Shown here: positions 1-8,595 of the stretch, piece after piece
Layout: the number at the start of each line of letters is the position of its first letter
How positions within the stretch are numbered: position 1 is the stretch's first letter
DNA from: Ammonifex degensii KC4
GTDB lineage: Bacteria; Bacillota; Desulfotomaculia; Desulfotomaculales; Ammonificaceae
NCBI RefSeq assembly: GCF_000024605.1
Contig: NC_013385.1
Coordinates: 987,501 to 1,051,500, forward strand
Reading direction: 5' to 3'
DNA: 64,000 nucleotides
Program-made: the position numbers and the translations under genes
The notes under the pieces: model-generated
Told to the model about the DNA's origin: nothing
Database searches by the model: none
Seen by the model: only the letters and a program-made list of their open reading frames with translations

Positions 1-411
1 TATAAGCTGGCAAAGGAAAACCCGGCGGGAGCCTTAAGCTGTCGCGATTTAGAACTTCTCGATCAGGCCATGCTCAAGGCCATACCCCTCCTGGCCACCC
101 GCTCCAAGATCGGCCAGTACCCTCGCCTTTACCTGCGCTTTGAGTTTACCGATGCCGACACCTTCATGGGGGACATGCGAGAAGACCTGCGCCTGGAGCC
201 CGATACCGACCTACGTTCCATTCAAGACGTCAAGCTGGAAATCGGGGGACTCAAAGACCGGATTCTAGAGGTCAAGGATCGTATCAACCGGGTCTTCTGG
301 TGGCAGGATCGGGAGCTCACTACTCAGGTCAACGGCTCTCCCAAGAGCTGCGGGGAGTGGCTGGCAGAACTTCTGGGTTCGGAGCGGGTCATACCTCTAA
401 GAAGGGAGTAA
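1..411 (+). CDS. cas7: Cas7 backbone subunit, type I-B (C-terminal part)
   Basis: The frame is open from base 1 to a TAA at 409-411, giving the last 136 residues of a protein that starts upstream of the window. It lies 6 bp before cas5 and is followed by cas3 and cas4, the order cas7-cas5-cas3-cas4 of type I-B systems. Cas7 polymerises along the crRNA in Cascade. The visible part has no catalytic motif and none is expected. It ends in a basic tail after a Trp-rich stretch (VFWWQD). The subtype call (Csh2-like) rests mainly on the neighbouring Cas5h-like gene. cas6 and cas8 would be expected upstream and are not visible. Confidence 0.8.
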   Translation, partial: YKLAKENPAGALSCRDLELLDQAMLKAIPLLATRSKIGQYPRLYLRFEFTDADTFMGDMREDLRLEPDTDLRSIQDVKLEIGGLKDRILEVKDRINRVFWWQDRELTTQVNGSPKSCGEWLAELLGSERVIPLRRE

Positions 412-417
412 AAAGCC

Positions 418-1218
418 GTGGTCAATGTGGCCGTCTTTGATCTGGTCGGCCCCTTCGCCCACTTCCGCAAATACTACACCAACTCTTCTTCGCTTTCTTA
501 CGCCTTCCCACCCCGGACGGCGCTTATGGGAACGGTGGCGGCTGTCTTAGGCTGGGAGCGCGACAGCTATTACGAGAAGCTGGGGCTTAGTGAGGCCCGC
601 TTCGCGGTGGTAATCAAAGTCCCGGTCCGGCGCCTCATCCAGACCGTGAACTACATTCGCACCAAAGAAGAAGACCTCAACCGGTTAAGAAAGCTGGAGG
701 CCGTGAAGGGTACCCAGGTGCCTCTGGAGCTCCTTTTGCCCGGCGGCACGGCCTCCTCCCTTTGCTTCCGGGTGTACTTTGCTCACCGCGACGACCAAGT
801 GACCCGGGAGCTGGCGGAGAGGCTGGCCGCCGGCCGATCCTACTTTCCCCTTTACCTGGGGCTGACCGAATTTATCGCTCAAGCCCGCTTGGTTGACTTT
901 AAACCGCCGGACGAAATAATCCCTGCCGGTCAAGAAGTAGAACTCCATTCGGTGCTGGCAGCTGACTACCTCCGGCGGCCCGTGCTTAGAGGGGAAGTGG
1001 CCCTTAACCGGGAGCGGGCACCCCAGTCCTTTGGGGCAGGGCGGAAGCTCATGCCGCCTAGAAGCTACATCTACGAAATGCAGGCCCGCCCCTGGCGGGC
1101 GGAGCTTCTGATCCCCGCCTACTCTTTCTTTCTTCCTTCCGGGAAGGAAACGGTGGCCTTTATGGAGGGAGAGCTATGGCCTTCTTCGCCCACTGTGACC
1201 GCGAAGGAGAGCGCATAA
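418..1218 (+). CDS. cas5: Cas5 (Hmari/Cas5h-like) Cascade subunit
   Basis: 266-aa RAMP protein starting at GTG 418 with the AAGGGAG Shine-Dalgarno at 402-408. The N-terminal motif FDLVGPFAHFRKYYTNSS (residues 7-24) followed by FPPRTALMGT is the signature of the Cas5h family, which caps the 5' handle of the crRNA in type I-B Cascade. A glycine-rich stretch (FGAGRKLMPPRSY) lies in the C-terminal third. The 3' end overlaps the cas3 start by 43 nt, so the two are translationally coupled. Only the long-gene frame carries these motifs; the antisense frames here are shadows. Confidence 0.88.
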   Translation: MVNVAVFDLVGPFAHFRKYYTNSSSLSYAFPPRTALMGTVAAVLGWERDSYYEKLGLSEARFAVVIKVPVRRLIQTVNYIRTKEEDLNRLRKLEAVKGTQVPLELLLPGGTASSLCFRVYFAHRDDQVTRELAERLAAGRSYFPLYLGLTEFIAQARLVDFKPPDEIIPAGQEVELHSVLAADYLRRPVLRGEVALNRERAPQSFGAGRKLMPPRSYIYEMQARPWRAELLIPAYSFFLPSGKETVAFMEGELWPSSPTVTAKESA

Positions 1219-3641
1219 AGCGCCGTTATCGCCTAGACGCCCACCTGGCCCTGGTGGCGGCCGAAAGCTACACCTCTTTGGCCCGGCTTCCCCGCTATCA
1301 AAACCTCCTGCCTCTGGCCGCCACCGTGGGCCTAGCCCATGATTTCGGTAAATATACTTCTTATTTCCAGGACTACCTTTTGACTCAAAGGATCAATCCT
1401 TACAAAGAGCACGCTTTCATCTCCGGCCTCTGGGCTACCTACCTTGCTGCCCGGCAGGGGGCGGGGCCTCTGGAACAACTGGCGGCCTTCATGGCCGTGC
1501 TCTGGCACCACCGCGACCTGGACAATCTCGACCGCTACCTGGCGTCGCGCCGCGAAATGGAGGATATAACTTCTTTAGACCCCGACAAGTACCGGCGCCT
1601 GGAGGTAGTGGAGAAGCAGGTAGAAGATCTCCGGCAAAACATAGAAAAGGTGGGGGCTTCCCTTGCTTCTGCTGCCCGGCACCTCGCCCGTCTTCTTACG
1701 CGGCGCGGCCTTACTCCCCCTCCTTTTCTGACGCAGGACTGGTGCCAGTGCTTAGAAGAGTTTCTTGGCTCCTGGCAAGAGGTCTACATTTCCCTCTACC
1801 GGCACTGGCGCAAGTTTGAAAGGCAGGAACCTTCCCTTTCCCCTTATTTCAATGTGGTCCTCCTCTTCTCCGCCCTTATCGATGCCGACAAGCGGCACAG
1901 TGCCCGCGTGCGCGAAGTTAAGAGGCCGGAACTCCCCTCTAATCTGGTCTACATCTATAAAGAAAGGAAATTTGCCGGAGGCGTGCCTTTTGGGATCAAC
2001 GCTTTACGAGGAAAAATCTTTCGCCACGCCGCCGAAAGAATGGCCTGTGCCCCTCTTTCCCAGCGCTTTTTTACCCTGACGGCCCCCACCGGCAGCGGCA
2101 AAACTCTGACTGTAATCAATGCTGCCCTCATCCTTCGTCGGCGCCTGCAGGAAGCTTACGGCTTTTCTCCCCGGATTATATACGCCCTTCCCTTCACCAG
2201 CATCATCGACCAGACCTACCAGGTCCTCTACGAGCTTATGGAGGAGACCCTGCCCGGTTTTGCTTCCGCTCCTTCGGTTTACCTGCTCAAGCATCATCAC
2301 CTGGCGGAAATATCCTATAAGGATCCGGAGGACGAAGACCCCCGCCGCTTCGACGAAGCCATGCTCCTCATTGAGAGCTGGCAGAGCGAAGTGGTGGTTA
2401 CCACCTTCGTACAACTCCTTCACACCTTTATCGGCTACCGAAATCGGATGCTCAAAAAATTCTGCCACCTGGGTCGCTCCATCATCATTATGGACGAAGT
2501 GCAGAACATTCCTGTGGAATACTGGCCGCTGGTCACCGAAGTCTTGAAGCGGGCAGCGGAAGAGCTTGATCTGCGCCTCATCCTCATGACGGCTACACGC
2601 CCGGAGTGGTTCGAGCCGGGAGAAGCCCTGGAGCTGGCGGGAGAGCCGGAGGATATCGAGCGCTACTTCAAGATGCTCGACCGCGTCCGCCTGCTGGTCG
2701 AACCCGGACAGTACCGCGTGGCAGAAGCGGCCGAGCTTTTTGCCCGGCGCTATGATCCCAGCCGATCGCACCTGGTGGTACTGAACACCATCCGGAACTC
2801 CGTAGACTTCTACCACTACCTGAAAGATCTCTTGCCGGAGGGAACCCCTCTTTACTACCTTTCCACCAACATCGTGCCGGCCGAGCGAGAGAAGCGGATA
2901 GAAGCCCTGCGCACGGCCTTGCACCGGGGAGAGAAGCCGGTTCTCGTTTCTACCCAGGTGGTGGAAGCGGGAGTGGACCTAGACTTCGACGTAGCCTGGC
3001 GGGACATAGGGCCTGTAGATGCGGTAGTTCAGGTGGCGGGGCGCTGCAACCGCAACTTCAAGAGAGATAAGGGAGATGTTTACCTACTCAACTTGGTAGA
3101 CGAACAAGGCCACTTTCCGGCCGTCCGCGTCTACGGGGCCATTCACATAAAGGGCGCCCGGGAGTTTTTCTCCGGCCGTCCGGAGTTCCCAGAAGCGGAA
3201 TTCCACTCGCTGGTGGAGAACTTTTTCTCTTTTGTCAGGGCCCGGAAAGATCCGAGCGCAAGTGGCACAATTTTGAAAGCCATGAAGGAATTGCGGTTCA
3301 AGGGGGACGGGGAAGAGAAAGGCGTGGCGGGCTTTCAGCTCATAAAGGATCTACCCAACCACATTGAGGTTTTCGTGGCCCTTGACTCCAAAGCCGAGGA
3401 AGTATGGGAAGCCTACCAGCAGGAAGTGGTAAACGCGCCCGACCGCCGTTCGCGCTGGGAAGCCTTTTACCGGATCAAGCGTGACTTCAGCCGCTACATC
3501 ATCTCTGTTCCTGTTAGATCCCTGGCTGGCAAAGTAGACACTTCCAAAGCTCTGCCCTATATACCCCCCTACCTGGTGGAAGAGCTTTACGATCCAGAAA
3601 CGGGCTTCAAGCGGGTGGACGAAGGGGCGGTGATAATATGA
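1176..3641 (+). CDS. cas3: Cas3 HD nuclease-helicase
   Basis: 821-aa fusion of an HD nuclease and a superfamily 2 helicase, the ssDNA-degrading motor recruited by type I Cascade. HD residues: H23, H55-D56, H79, H111-H112. Helicase: Walker A TAPTGSGKT near 302-310, Walker B DEVQ at 440-443, motif III LMTATRP, VVEAGVDLDFD near 596 and QVAGRCNR near 620. All key residues appear present, so the enzyme should be active. The ATG start at 1176 follows GGAGGGAGAG inside the end of cas5, and the stop overlaps cas4 by 4 nt (ATGA). Length fits the type I-A/I-B HD-helicase fusion. Confidence 0.95.
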   Translation: MAFFAHCDREGERIKRRYRLDAHLALVAAESYTSLARLPRYQNLLPLAATVGLAHDFGKYTSYFQDYLLTQRINPYKEHAFISGLWATYLAARQGAGPLEQLAAFMAVLWHHRDLDNLDRYLASRREMEDITSLDPDKYRRLEVVEKQVEDLRQNIEKVGASLASAARHLARLLTRRGLTPPPFLTQDWCQCLEEFLGSWQEVYISLYRHWRKFERQEPSLSPYFNVVLLFSALIDADKRHSARVREVKRPELPSNLVYIYKERKFAGGVPFGINALRGKIFRHAAERMACAPLSQRFFTLTAPTGSGKTLTVINAALILRRRLQEAYGFSPRIIYALPFTSIIDQTYQVLYELMEETLPGFASAPSVYLLKHHHLAEISYKDPEDEDPRRFDEAMLLIESWQSEVVVTTFVQLLHTFIGYRNRMLKKFCHLGRSIIIMDEVQNIPVEYWPLVTEVLKRAAEELDLRLILMTATRPEWFEPGEALELAGEPEDIERYFKMLDRVRLLVEPGQYRVAEAAELFARRYDPSRSHLVVLNTIRNSVDFYHYLKDLLPEGTPLYYLSTNIVPAEREKRIEALRTALHRGEKPVLVSTQVVEAGVDLDFDVAWRDIGPVDAVVQVAGRCNRNFKRDKGDVYLLNLVDEQGHFPAVRVYGAIHIKGAREFFSGRPEFPEAEFHSLVENFFSFVRARKDPSASGTILKAMKELRFKGDGEEKGVAGFQLIKDLPNHIEVFVALDSKAEEVWEAYQQEVVNAPDRRSRWEAFYRIKRDFSRYIISVPVRSLAGKVDTSKALPYIPPYLVEELYDPETGFKRVDEGAVII

Positions 3642-4186
3642 TGGAGGAAATTTTGGCATTTGAAAGTAAACCCTCTCCCGATTACCCTTCCTCTCCGAAG
3701 GTCATTGGGAGCTACGTCCAGGCTTTCCTCATCTGTCCCCGGCAGGTCTGGCTCATGTCCCGCCAGATCTGCCCGGACGAAGACCACGAGCTTTTGCAGA
3801 TCGGGCGGCTCATTCAAAGCCAAAGCTACGCCCGCGAACGTAAAGAGGTGCACATTGAGCACCTGGCCCTGGATCTCGTTCGCCGCGCGGGCAAAAACTT
3901 CGTGGTGGCCGAGGTCAAAAAGAGCTCCCGCGCCGCCGAAGCGGCCCGGATGCAACTGGCCTTTTACCTTTACGAACTCAAGCAGATGGGCCTGGAGGCC
4001 GAAGGGGAGCTCCTTTTTCCGGAAGAGAGGAGGAAGGAGTATCTAGTGCTGACGCCGGAGCTGGAAGCAAAGATAGTCAAGATGAAGGAAGATATAGTCC
4101 AGATCATAGCTCGCCCGATTCCTCCTGCTCCGGCGCGCACTCGCTTCTGCGGTAAGTGCGCCTACGCCGAATTTTGCTGGGCATGA
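3638..4186 (+). CDS. cas4: Cas4 RecB-like Fe-S nuclease
   Basis: 182-aa Cas4, which trims prespacers and sets PAM and orientation during spacer acquisition. Four cysteines suited to a 4Fe-4S cluster are C33, C171, C174 and C180. The RecB-type nuclease core is D79 followed by E92-V-K94. The ATG overlaps the cas3 stop. cas1 and cas2 normally follow cas4 in type I-B operons. Here the gene is followed at once by a hairpin, a leader and the array, so the integrase must be encoded outside the window or the locus no longer adapts by itself. Confidence 0.9.
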   Translation: MMEEILAFESKPSPDYPSSPKVIGSYVQAFLICPRQVWLMSRQICPDEDHELLQIGRLIQSQSYARERKEVHIEHLALDLVRRAGKNFVVAEVKKSSRAAEAARMQLAFYLYELKQMGLEAEGELLFPEERRKEYLVLTPELEAKIVKMKEDIVQIIARPIPPAPARTRFCGKCAYAEFCWA

Positions 4187-4190
4187 AAAT

Positions 4191-4234
4191 GTCGTCGACC
4201 TCCGGTAGTGCAAAAACCCCTGGAGGTCGACGAC
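4191..4234. repeat. Perfect 13-bp inverted repeat between cas4 and leader
   Basis: GTCGTCGACCTCC at 4191-4203 is the exact reverse complement of 4222-4234, with an 18-nt loop. It begins 4 bp after the cas4 stop. There is no T-tract right after it, so it is not a textbook intrinsic terminator. It could stop or protect the cas mRNA, or insulate the cas operon from the CRISPR promoter. Confidence 0.7.
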
Positions 4235-4377
4235 ACTGCTTAAATCTTTTAACTATTGACAGGAATCTTGTGCTGTGCTAACTTAAAGACAACAGGAAAT
4301 TTAAGGCTTCCGGCGAATGGTCGTCTGCGCTCCAGGCACCATACACCCGGAAGCTAGATTTTATGCCCACAAAACGG
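4233..4377 (+). promoter_or_regulatory. CRISPR array 1 leader (145 nt)
   Basis: Non-coding stretch ending directly at the first repeat. It is collinear and of equal length with the leader of array 2 (55251-55395). Both start ACACTGCTTAA, share the promoter core and the block AAGGCTTCCGGCGAA, and end GCCCACAAAACGG against the first repeat. The most conserved parts are the promoter half and the 13 nt next to the repeat, where the acquisition machinery is expected to bind. Transcription is left to right. Confidence 0.88.
4256..4284 (+). promoter_or_regulatory. Promoter of CRISPR array 1
   Basis: TTGACA at 4256-4261, 17-nt spacer, TAACTT at 4279-4284. The -35 is a perfect consensus and both hexamers and the spacing are kept in the array 2 leader. 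It would produce pre-crRNA. Confidence 0.75.
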
Positions 4378-6335
4378 GTTTGTAGCCTACCTATGAGGGA
4401 TTGAAACCCGCCCATAGGGCCGGGGGTCTTCCCGGCGTTGATAGTTTGTAGCCTACCTATGAGGGATTGAAACAACATGCTACTTCTTCCCCCTTACCAC
4501 CTTTCCAATGTTTGTAGCCTACCTATGAGGGATTGAAACAAGTGCAACGCATTTCCCGCCGTCCAGGCCCCTGTAGTTTGTAGCCTACCTATGAGGGATT
4601 GAAACGCCATGAAGACGCGGTTCCTGTGCACCGCCACCAGGTTTGTAGCCTACCTATGAGGGATTGAAACGACATTCTGATGAGTCCTTCAGGGCGCGAG
4701 TAGACGGTTTGTAGCCTACCTATGAGGGATTGAAACCTCTTCCACTAGCCGCCATTCCATAGCGGCTAGTGCGTTTGTAGCCTACCTATGAGGGATTGAA
4801 ACCGGCACAGCAGCGCTCCCCGCTTGACCCTGCGCCGGTTTGTAGCCTACCTATGAGGGATTGAAACCCTTCCACCCGCCGAAGACGAAGAGCGGCAGGC
4901 GCAGTTTGTAGCCTACCTATGAGGGATTGAAACATAAGGTTGCCGTTCGCATCCCTAATGGTAAGCAACAGTTTGTAGCCTACCTATGAGGGATTGAAAC
5001 AGTATTCCGGCTATCGCCCCCGTACTGTCACCACCTCGTTTGTAGCCTACCTATGAGGGATTGAAACTTAGGCTAACGGAAAAGTTACCTTTCTTATCTA
5101 GTATGTTTGTAGCCTACCTATGAGGGATTGAAACCTCTCTGCGCCGAGTGCGGCGCGAAGGTTGCGGTATGGTTTGTAGCCTACCTATGAGGGATTGAAA
5201 CGCGGGGGAGGTCCCTTCCCCACCGCGGCGGCCAACCCGGTTTGTAGCCTACCTATGAGGGATTGAAACGCTCGGCCAGCTGCTCGACCAACTGGGGATC
5301 AAGTTGTTTGTAGCCTACCTATGAGGGATTGAAACACATCTGCACGGGCGGAGTTATGCGCGGCACCTTTGTCGTTTGTAGCCTACCTATGAGGGATTGA
5401 AACCCCGCAGCGACGACAGAGACGTGTCCCTCGAAGAGCGTTTGTAGCCTACCTATGAGGGATTGAAACCTTTTTTCGCTACCGTGCCGGCCTTTTGGCC
5501 ATCTCGTTTGTAGCCTACCTATGAGGGATTGAAACTTCCCCCAGCCCCGCAGGTTCCAGAAGTGGGTGCGCGTTTGTAGCCTACCTATGAGGGATTGAAA
5601 CCTGACCACGCTGATGGAAGTCTTCTGGGAGTGCTTCAGGTTTGTAGCCTACCTATGAGGGATTGAAACGCCACAGGAGCACAAGCCGTACTCTTTCGGA
5701 ACAGGTTTGTAGCCTACCTATGAGGGATTGAAACAACGGGCCGGTCTCTCCGAGGGGTGGTTGATCGCGGTTTGTAGCCTACCTATGAGGGATTGAAACT
5801 CTTCCCGGGCGCGGCGCACCGGGTGGACGCGCTCCTGTTTGTAGCCTACCTATGAGGGATTGAAACAGATAGGCGACGGCGTGTTCCTGCGCCTGATGAA
5901 GGTTTGTAGCCTACCTATGAGGGATTGAAACAAGGGAGAAGGAGTTCCCGTTGCGCAGACAGGAGTGGGGTTTGTAGCCTACCTATGAGGGATTGAAACC
6001 CCTACTATTCCCACCACACCCACGACGTGACAGGCGCGTTTGTAGCCTACCTATGAGGGATTGAAACGTGTTCCCGGCAGGCTGCAGAAAGTGACGGGGT
6101 ACGGTTTGTAGCCTACCTATGAGGGATTGAAACCGGGTGTAGTCCACGCCGTTGACCGTCTCGATCACGGGTTTGTAGCCTACCTATGAGGGATTGAAAC
6201 GTAATGCTGGCATAAAGGCAGAGCAGGCGGGTACGACTGTTTGTAGCCTACCTATGAGGGATTGAAACACATCTCCTGGAGCCCTGTCCAGGGCGCGAGC
6301 TACTAGTTTGTAGCCTACCTATGAGGGATTGAAAC
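4378..6335 (+). CRISPR. CRISPR array 1: 30 repeats, 29 spacers
   Basis: Thirty identical 30-nt repeats beginning GTTTGTAGCC and ending GGGATTGAAAC, the first at 4378-4407 and the last at 6306-6335. Spacers are 35-38 nt. The repeat end ATTGAAAC is the usual 8-nt 5' handle of Cas6-processed crRNA and fixes the direction as rightward. No decayed repeat occurs inside the array. The repeat differs at only 3 of 30 positions (1, 17, 23) from that of array 2. The reverse-strand reading frames through the array (FQSLIGRLQT repeats) are artefacts of the repeat. Confidence 0.99.
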
Positions 6336-6370
6336 GTTTTTCTGGAGGGGCGTAAGCTCAAACTGTTGCC

Positions 6371-6417
6371 CTACCTTCAGGTAGAAAGTAGGAAACTTAC
6401 CCGCCGTGTTCGGCGGG
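6371..6417 (+). other. Two hairpins in the 5' leader of the glycine-rich gene
   Basis: The 168 bp between the array and the next start codon hold CTACC-TTCA-GGTAG (6371-6384) and a perfect 7-bp stem CCCGCCG-TGTT-CGGCGGG (6400-6417), followed by ACGAAAGGAGG. This looks like a structured mRNA leader. It recalls the P2 part of the c-di-GMP-I riboswitch but lacks the second arm, so no class is assigned. No convincing -35/-10 pair was found, so the gene may be read from the array promoter. Confidence 0.4.
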
Positions 6418-6503
6418 ACGAAAGGAGGTGTCTGTGGCCACTTGATCAAAGCGTTGCCGCTGAGGTAAAACAATGGAAAAAGCTACAAACAGGAGGTGGA
6501 AGA

Positions 6504-7391
6504 GTGCGCTTCTCGCAGGGTAGAAGAGCTTTTGCTCTGAGGGTTCTGGTAGTGATGGCGTCAATCGCAGTAGTCCTGGGGGCCGTTCTTGCTCCTGCCT
6601 ACGCTTTTGGTTTCGGCGTGGAAGGCTTTGGGAGCTCCGGGTTCGGCTACAGCACCGGTTTCGGCGTTGGTTCCGGCTTCGGGGATTCCGGGTTCGGCTA
6701 CAGTCTCGGTTCTGGCACCAGCTTCGGCTTTTCCGGTTCTGGATCGAGCTACGGCTTCAGCACCGGTTTCGGTTCGTGGGACTCTGGGCTCGGCTACGGT
6801 CTTGGTCCCAGCCACGGTTCCGGCAGCTTCGGTTTGGGGAGTCTCGGGTATGGCTACGGCTTTGGCTCTGGTTCCAGCTTCTTCTCTTCTCTCTGCAGTC
6901 CTGCCGATCTCGGTTCCGGCTTCAGCTTTAGCTCTGGTTCTGATCTAGGCTCCGGCTACGGTTTCGGTTCTGGTTCCAGCTACAGTTCTGATTCCGGTTC
7001 GGGCTTCAGCCAGAGTTTTGGACTAGGCTCCAGCTACACCTATGGTTCTCTCTCCGGTTTTTCCACCAGCTCAGCCGACTCGAGTTTTGGCTCTGGTCTG
7101 GGTGCTGGACGGACCGACGGTGCGGGCTCCGGTCTTGGGACGGCTCCCAGCGACAGCCAGCTGGATACTCTCGTGTTGTCGCAGCCGTCTCTCAGTGGCT
7201 TCAGTTACAGCGGTCCTCTGGATTCGGCACCTGGGACCGTCAGAGCCCTGGCTGCGGGGGCTATAAAGCACATGGGAATAGCAGTGTACGGAGGCTACGA
7301 CCTCAGAACCGGGTGCAAATATGTATTCGTTAGTGTTTCCGAGTCTCCGAGTGGAGAAGTATGGGTCAAAGTTGCACCGCTCCTGGAGTAG
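6504..7391 (+). CDS. Secreted glycine/serine/phenylalanine-rich low-complexity protein
   Basis: 295-aa protein from GTG 6504 behind a strong AGGAGGTGG at 6491-6499; the frame is open further upstream, but only this start has a Shine-Dalgarno site and puts a signal peptide at the N-terminus. Basic residues, a hydrophobic core (LVVMASIAVVLGAVL) and a likely cut after AYA predict export. The mature part is about 190 residues of irregular FG, YG, SG and GSG units without lysine and with few charges. A more ordered C-terminal domain of about 70 residues follows (AVYGGYDLRTG, YVFVSVSESPSGEVWVKV). It sits between array 1 and a solitary CRISPR repeat, directly before the type III-D operon. No family was recognised; it may be a surface or biofilm protein inserted into the locus. 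Function unknown. Confidence 0.75.
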   Translation: MRFSQGRRAFALRVLVVMASIAVVLGAVLAPAYAFGFGVEGFGSSGFGYSTGFGVGSGFGDSGFGYSLGSGTSFGFSGSGSSYGFSTGFGSWDSGLGYGLGPSHGSGSFGLGSLGYGYGFGSGSSFFSSLCSPADLGSGFSFSSGSDLGSGYGFGSGSSYSSDSGSGFSQSFGLGSSYTYGSLSGFSTSSADSSFGSGLGAGRTDGAGSGLGTAPSDSQLDTLVLSQPSLSGFSYSGPLDSAPGTVRALAAGAIKHMGIAVYGGYDLRTGCKYVFVSVSESPSGEVWVKVAPLLE

Positions 7392-7407
7392 GCCGGTTGC
7401 CCGGCAA

Positions 7408-7437
7408 GTTTGTAGTCTACCTATGAGGGATTGAAGC
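7408..7437 (+). repeat. Solitary decayed CRISPR repeat
   Basis: A 30-nt copy of the array 1 repeat with two changes (T for C at position 9, G for A at position 29), lying 1072 bp beyond the last array repeat and 29 bp before the can2 start. Same orientation as the array. It is either the old leader-distal end of array 1, separated by insertion of the glycine-rich gene, or a retained Cas6 processing site in the 5' untranslated region of the type III-D operon. Confidence 0.95.
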
Positions 7438-7466
7438 ACAGGTCCTTTCTTTTCGGAGGGGTTCTT

Positions 7467-8594
7467 GTGTCGTACGCGATGGTCTGTTTGGTTAGCGAGG
7501 AAAGGATGCAGAACATTATTCCTGTGTTCCAGCGTGGTTTAGATATTAGCGAGGTTTACCTGATATGTTCTCGCGATGCCGAACAAGAAAATTCGCCCTT
7601 GCGGAGAGCTCTGCATGATCTCCAAGCTACCTTAGAGTCAGAAGCCAGCGTCAAGGTTAAAGTGTGGGATCAGTTCGTCGATGCTTACGACCCGGAAAGT
7701 GCTCGTCGAGTTGTATACGAGGCGATAAAGGACGCGCGGAAGAGAACTTCTGCTCAAGTGCTGGTTAATTTCACCGGAGGTACTAAGTGCATGTCTGTCG
7801 GAGCCTTCTTAGCCGCCCAGGATGTCGGCGTCCCCTGCCTTTACGTGGATACCGCCAATCTCCGCCTTATCCGGTATGATCCCGGAGCTTTATCTCTGGA
7901 ATCTCTTCCTTTTGATTTGGCGGGCCGTCTCACCGTTCCCATCTACCTCAGGTCTTACGGCAAGCTGGTGCACCTTCAGCCTCGCCAGCTATTACCTGCT
8001 GCTTTTGATTTTGCTCGAGATCTTTATACCCTCTGGCCTCAGCGGTTTTCCGTTATAGTCTCTTCCCTGGAAAAGTTCGCTAGAGCCATTAGCACCAAGC
8101 AAACTATGGTTGAGGCCGAGGGACTTAATGAGCAGCTGGTTAGTTTGCTTCTCAAATACGGGGCCATAAAACAAAGTGGAAACTATTGGGAAGTAGTCCC
8201 TGACTGGAAGCCGGTGCTCGGGGGGGGGAAGTGGCTTGAGGCCATGGTCTTTCTACTCCTGAAGGAGAGCGGTCACTTTGACGATATCGCCACCGGTATT
8301 TGTGTGGCCGGTCTGGAGAATGAACTCGACGTGGTGATGGTGCGGCACGGGCAACTGGCGGTCATTGAGTGTAAGATCGGAAGCCTAAAAGGGGCTCTTC
8401 CCAAAGTCAGGGCCGTGGCCACTGCGTTGGGCAGGTTCGCTCGGAGTTTCATAGTGACCAGCCAGCTTTCTGAGAAGATTCCTCCTGTTTACAAGGCGAG
8501 AGCCATTCATTATGGTGTGCGCGACATTGTTACTGCTGAAGACTTGCCTCGGGTAGCCGAAAAAGTCATCGCTGGCATGAGAGGTGGGAGATAA
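7467..8594 (+). CDS. can2: CARF-domain nuclease, Card1/Can2-like (DUF1887)
   Basis: 375-aa effector with an N-terminal CARF sensor (NFTGGTK, residues 101-107) and a C-terminal PD-(D/E)XK nuclease (E258 in KWLEAM, D288 in NELDVV, E301-C-K303). Card1/Can2 enzymes are switched on by cyclic tetra-adenylate and cut single-stranded nucleic acid or nick DNA; length matches the family (about 370). Start chosen at GTG 7467 behind GGAGGG; an upstream TTG at 7431 lies inside the decayed repeat and lacks a ribosome site. A run of nine G (8220-8228) lies just before catalytic E258 and could cause slippage frameshifts. It opens the type III-D operon. Confidence 0.85.
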   Translation: MSYAMVCLVSEERMQNIIPVFQRGLDISEVYLICSRDAEQENSPLRRALHDLQATLESEASVKVKVWDQFVDAYDPESARRVVYEAIKDARKRTSAQVLVNFTGGTKCMSVGAFLAAQDVGVPCLYVDTANLRLIRYDPGALSLESLPFDLAGRLTVPIYLRSYGKLVHLQPRQLLPAAFDFARDLYTLWPQRFSVIVSSLEKFARAISTKQTMVEAEGLNEQLVSLLLKYGAIKQSGNYWEVVPDWKPVLGGGKWLEAMVFLLLKESGHFDDIATGICVAGLENELDVVMVRHGQLAVIECKIGSLKGALPKVRAVATALGRFARSFIVTSQLSEKIPPVYKARAIHYGVRDIVTAEDLPRVAEKVIAGMRGGR

Positions 8595-8595
8595 G

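Noticed and set aside
2004-2924. 306-codon antisense frame inside cas3
   Set aside because: Shadow of the coding frame; cas3 has intact catalytic motifs on the other strand.
4278-6168. Reverse-strand reading frames with FQSLIGRLQT repeats in array 1, and the similar frames of both strands in array 2
   Set aside because: They are translations of the CRISPR repeat and unrelated spacers, without ribosome sites.
4671-6305. Similarity between array 1 spacers 5 and 29 (shared CAGGGCGCGAG)
   Set aside because: Only an 11-nt block agrees and no common reading frame supports shared origin; likely chance in GC-rich sequence.
6371-6490. c-di-GMP-I-like riboswitch before the glycine-rich gene
   Set aside because: Only the first arm and a GGGACGAAAG-like junction fit; the second arm and its receptor are missing.
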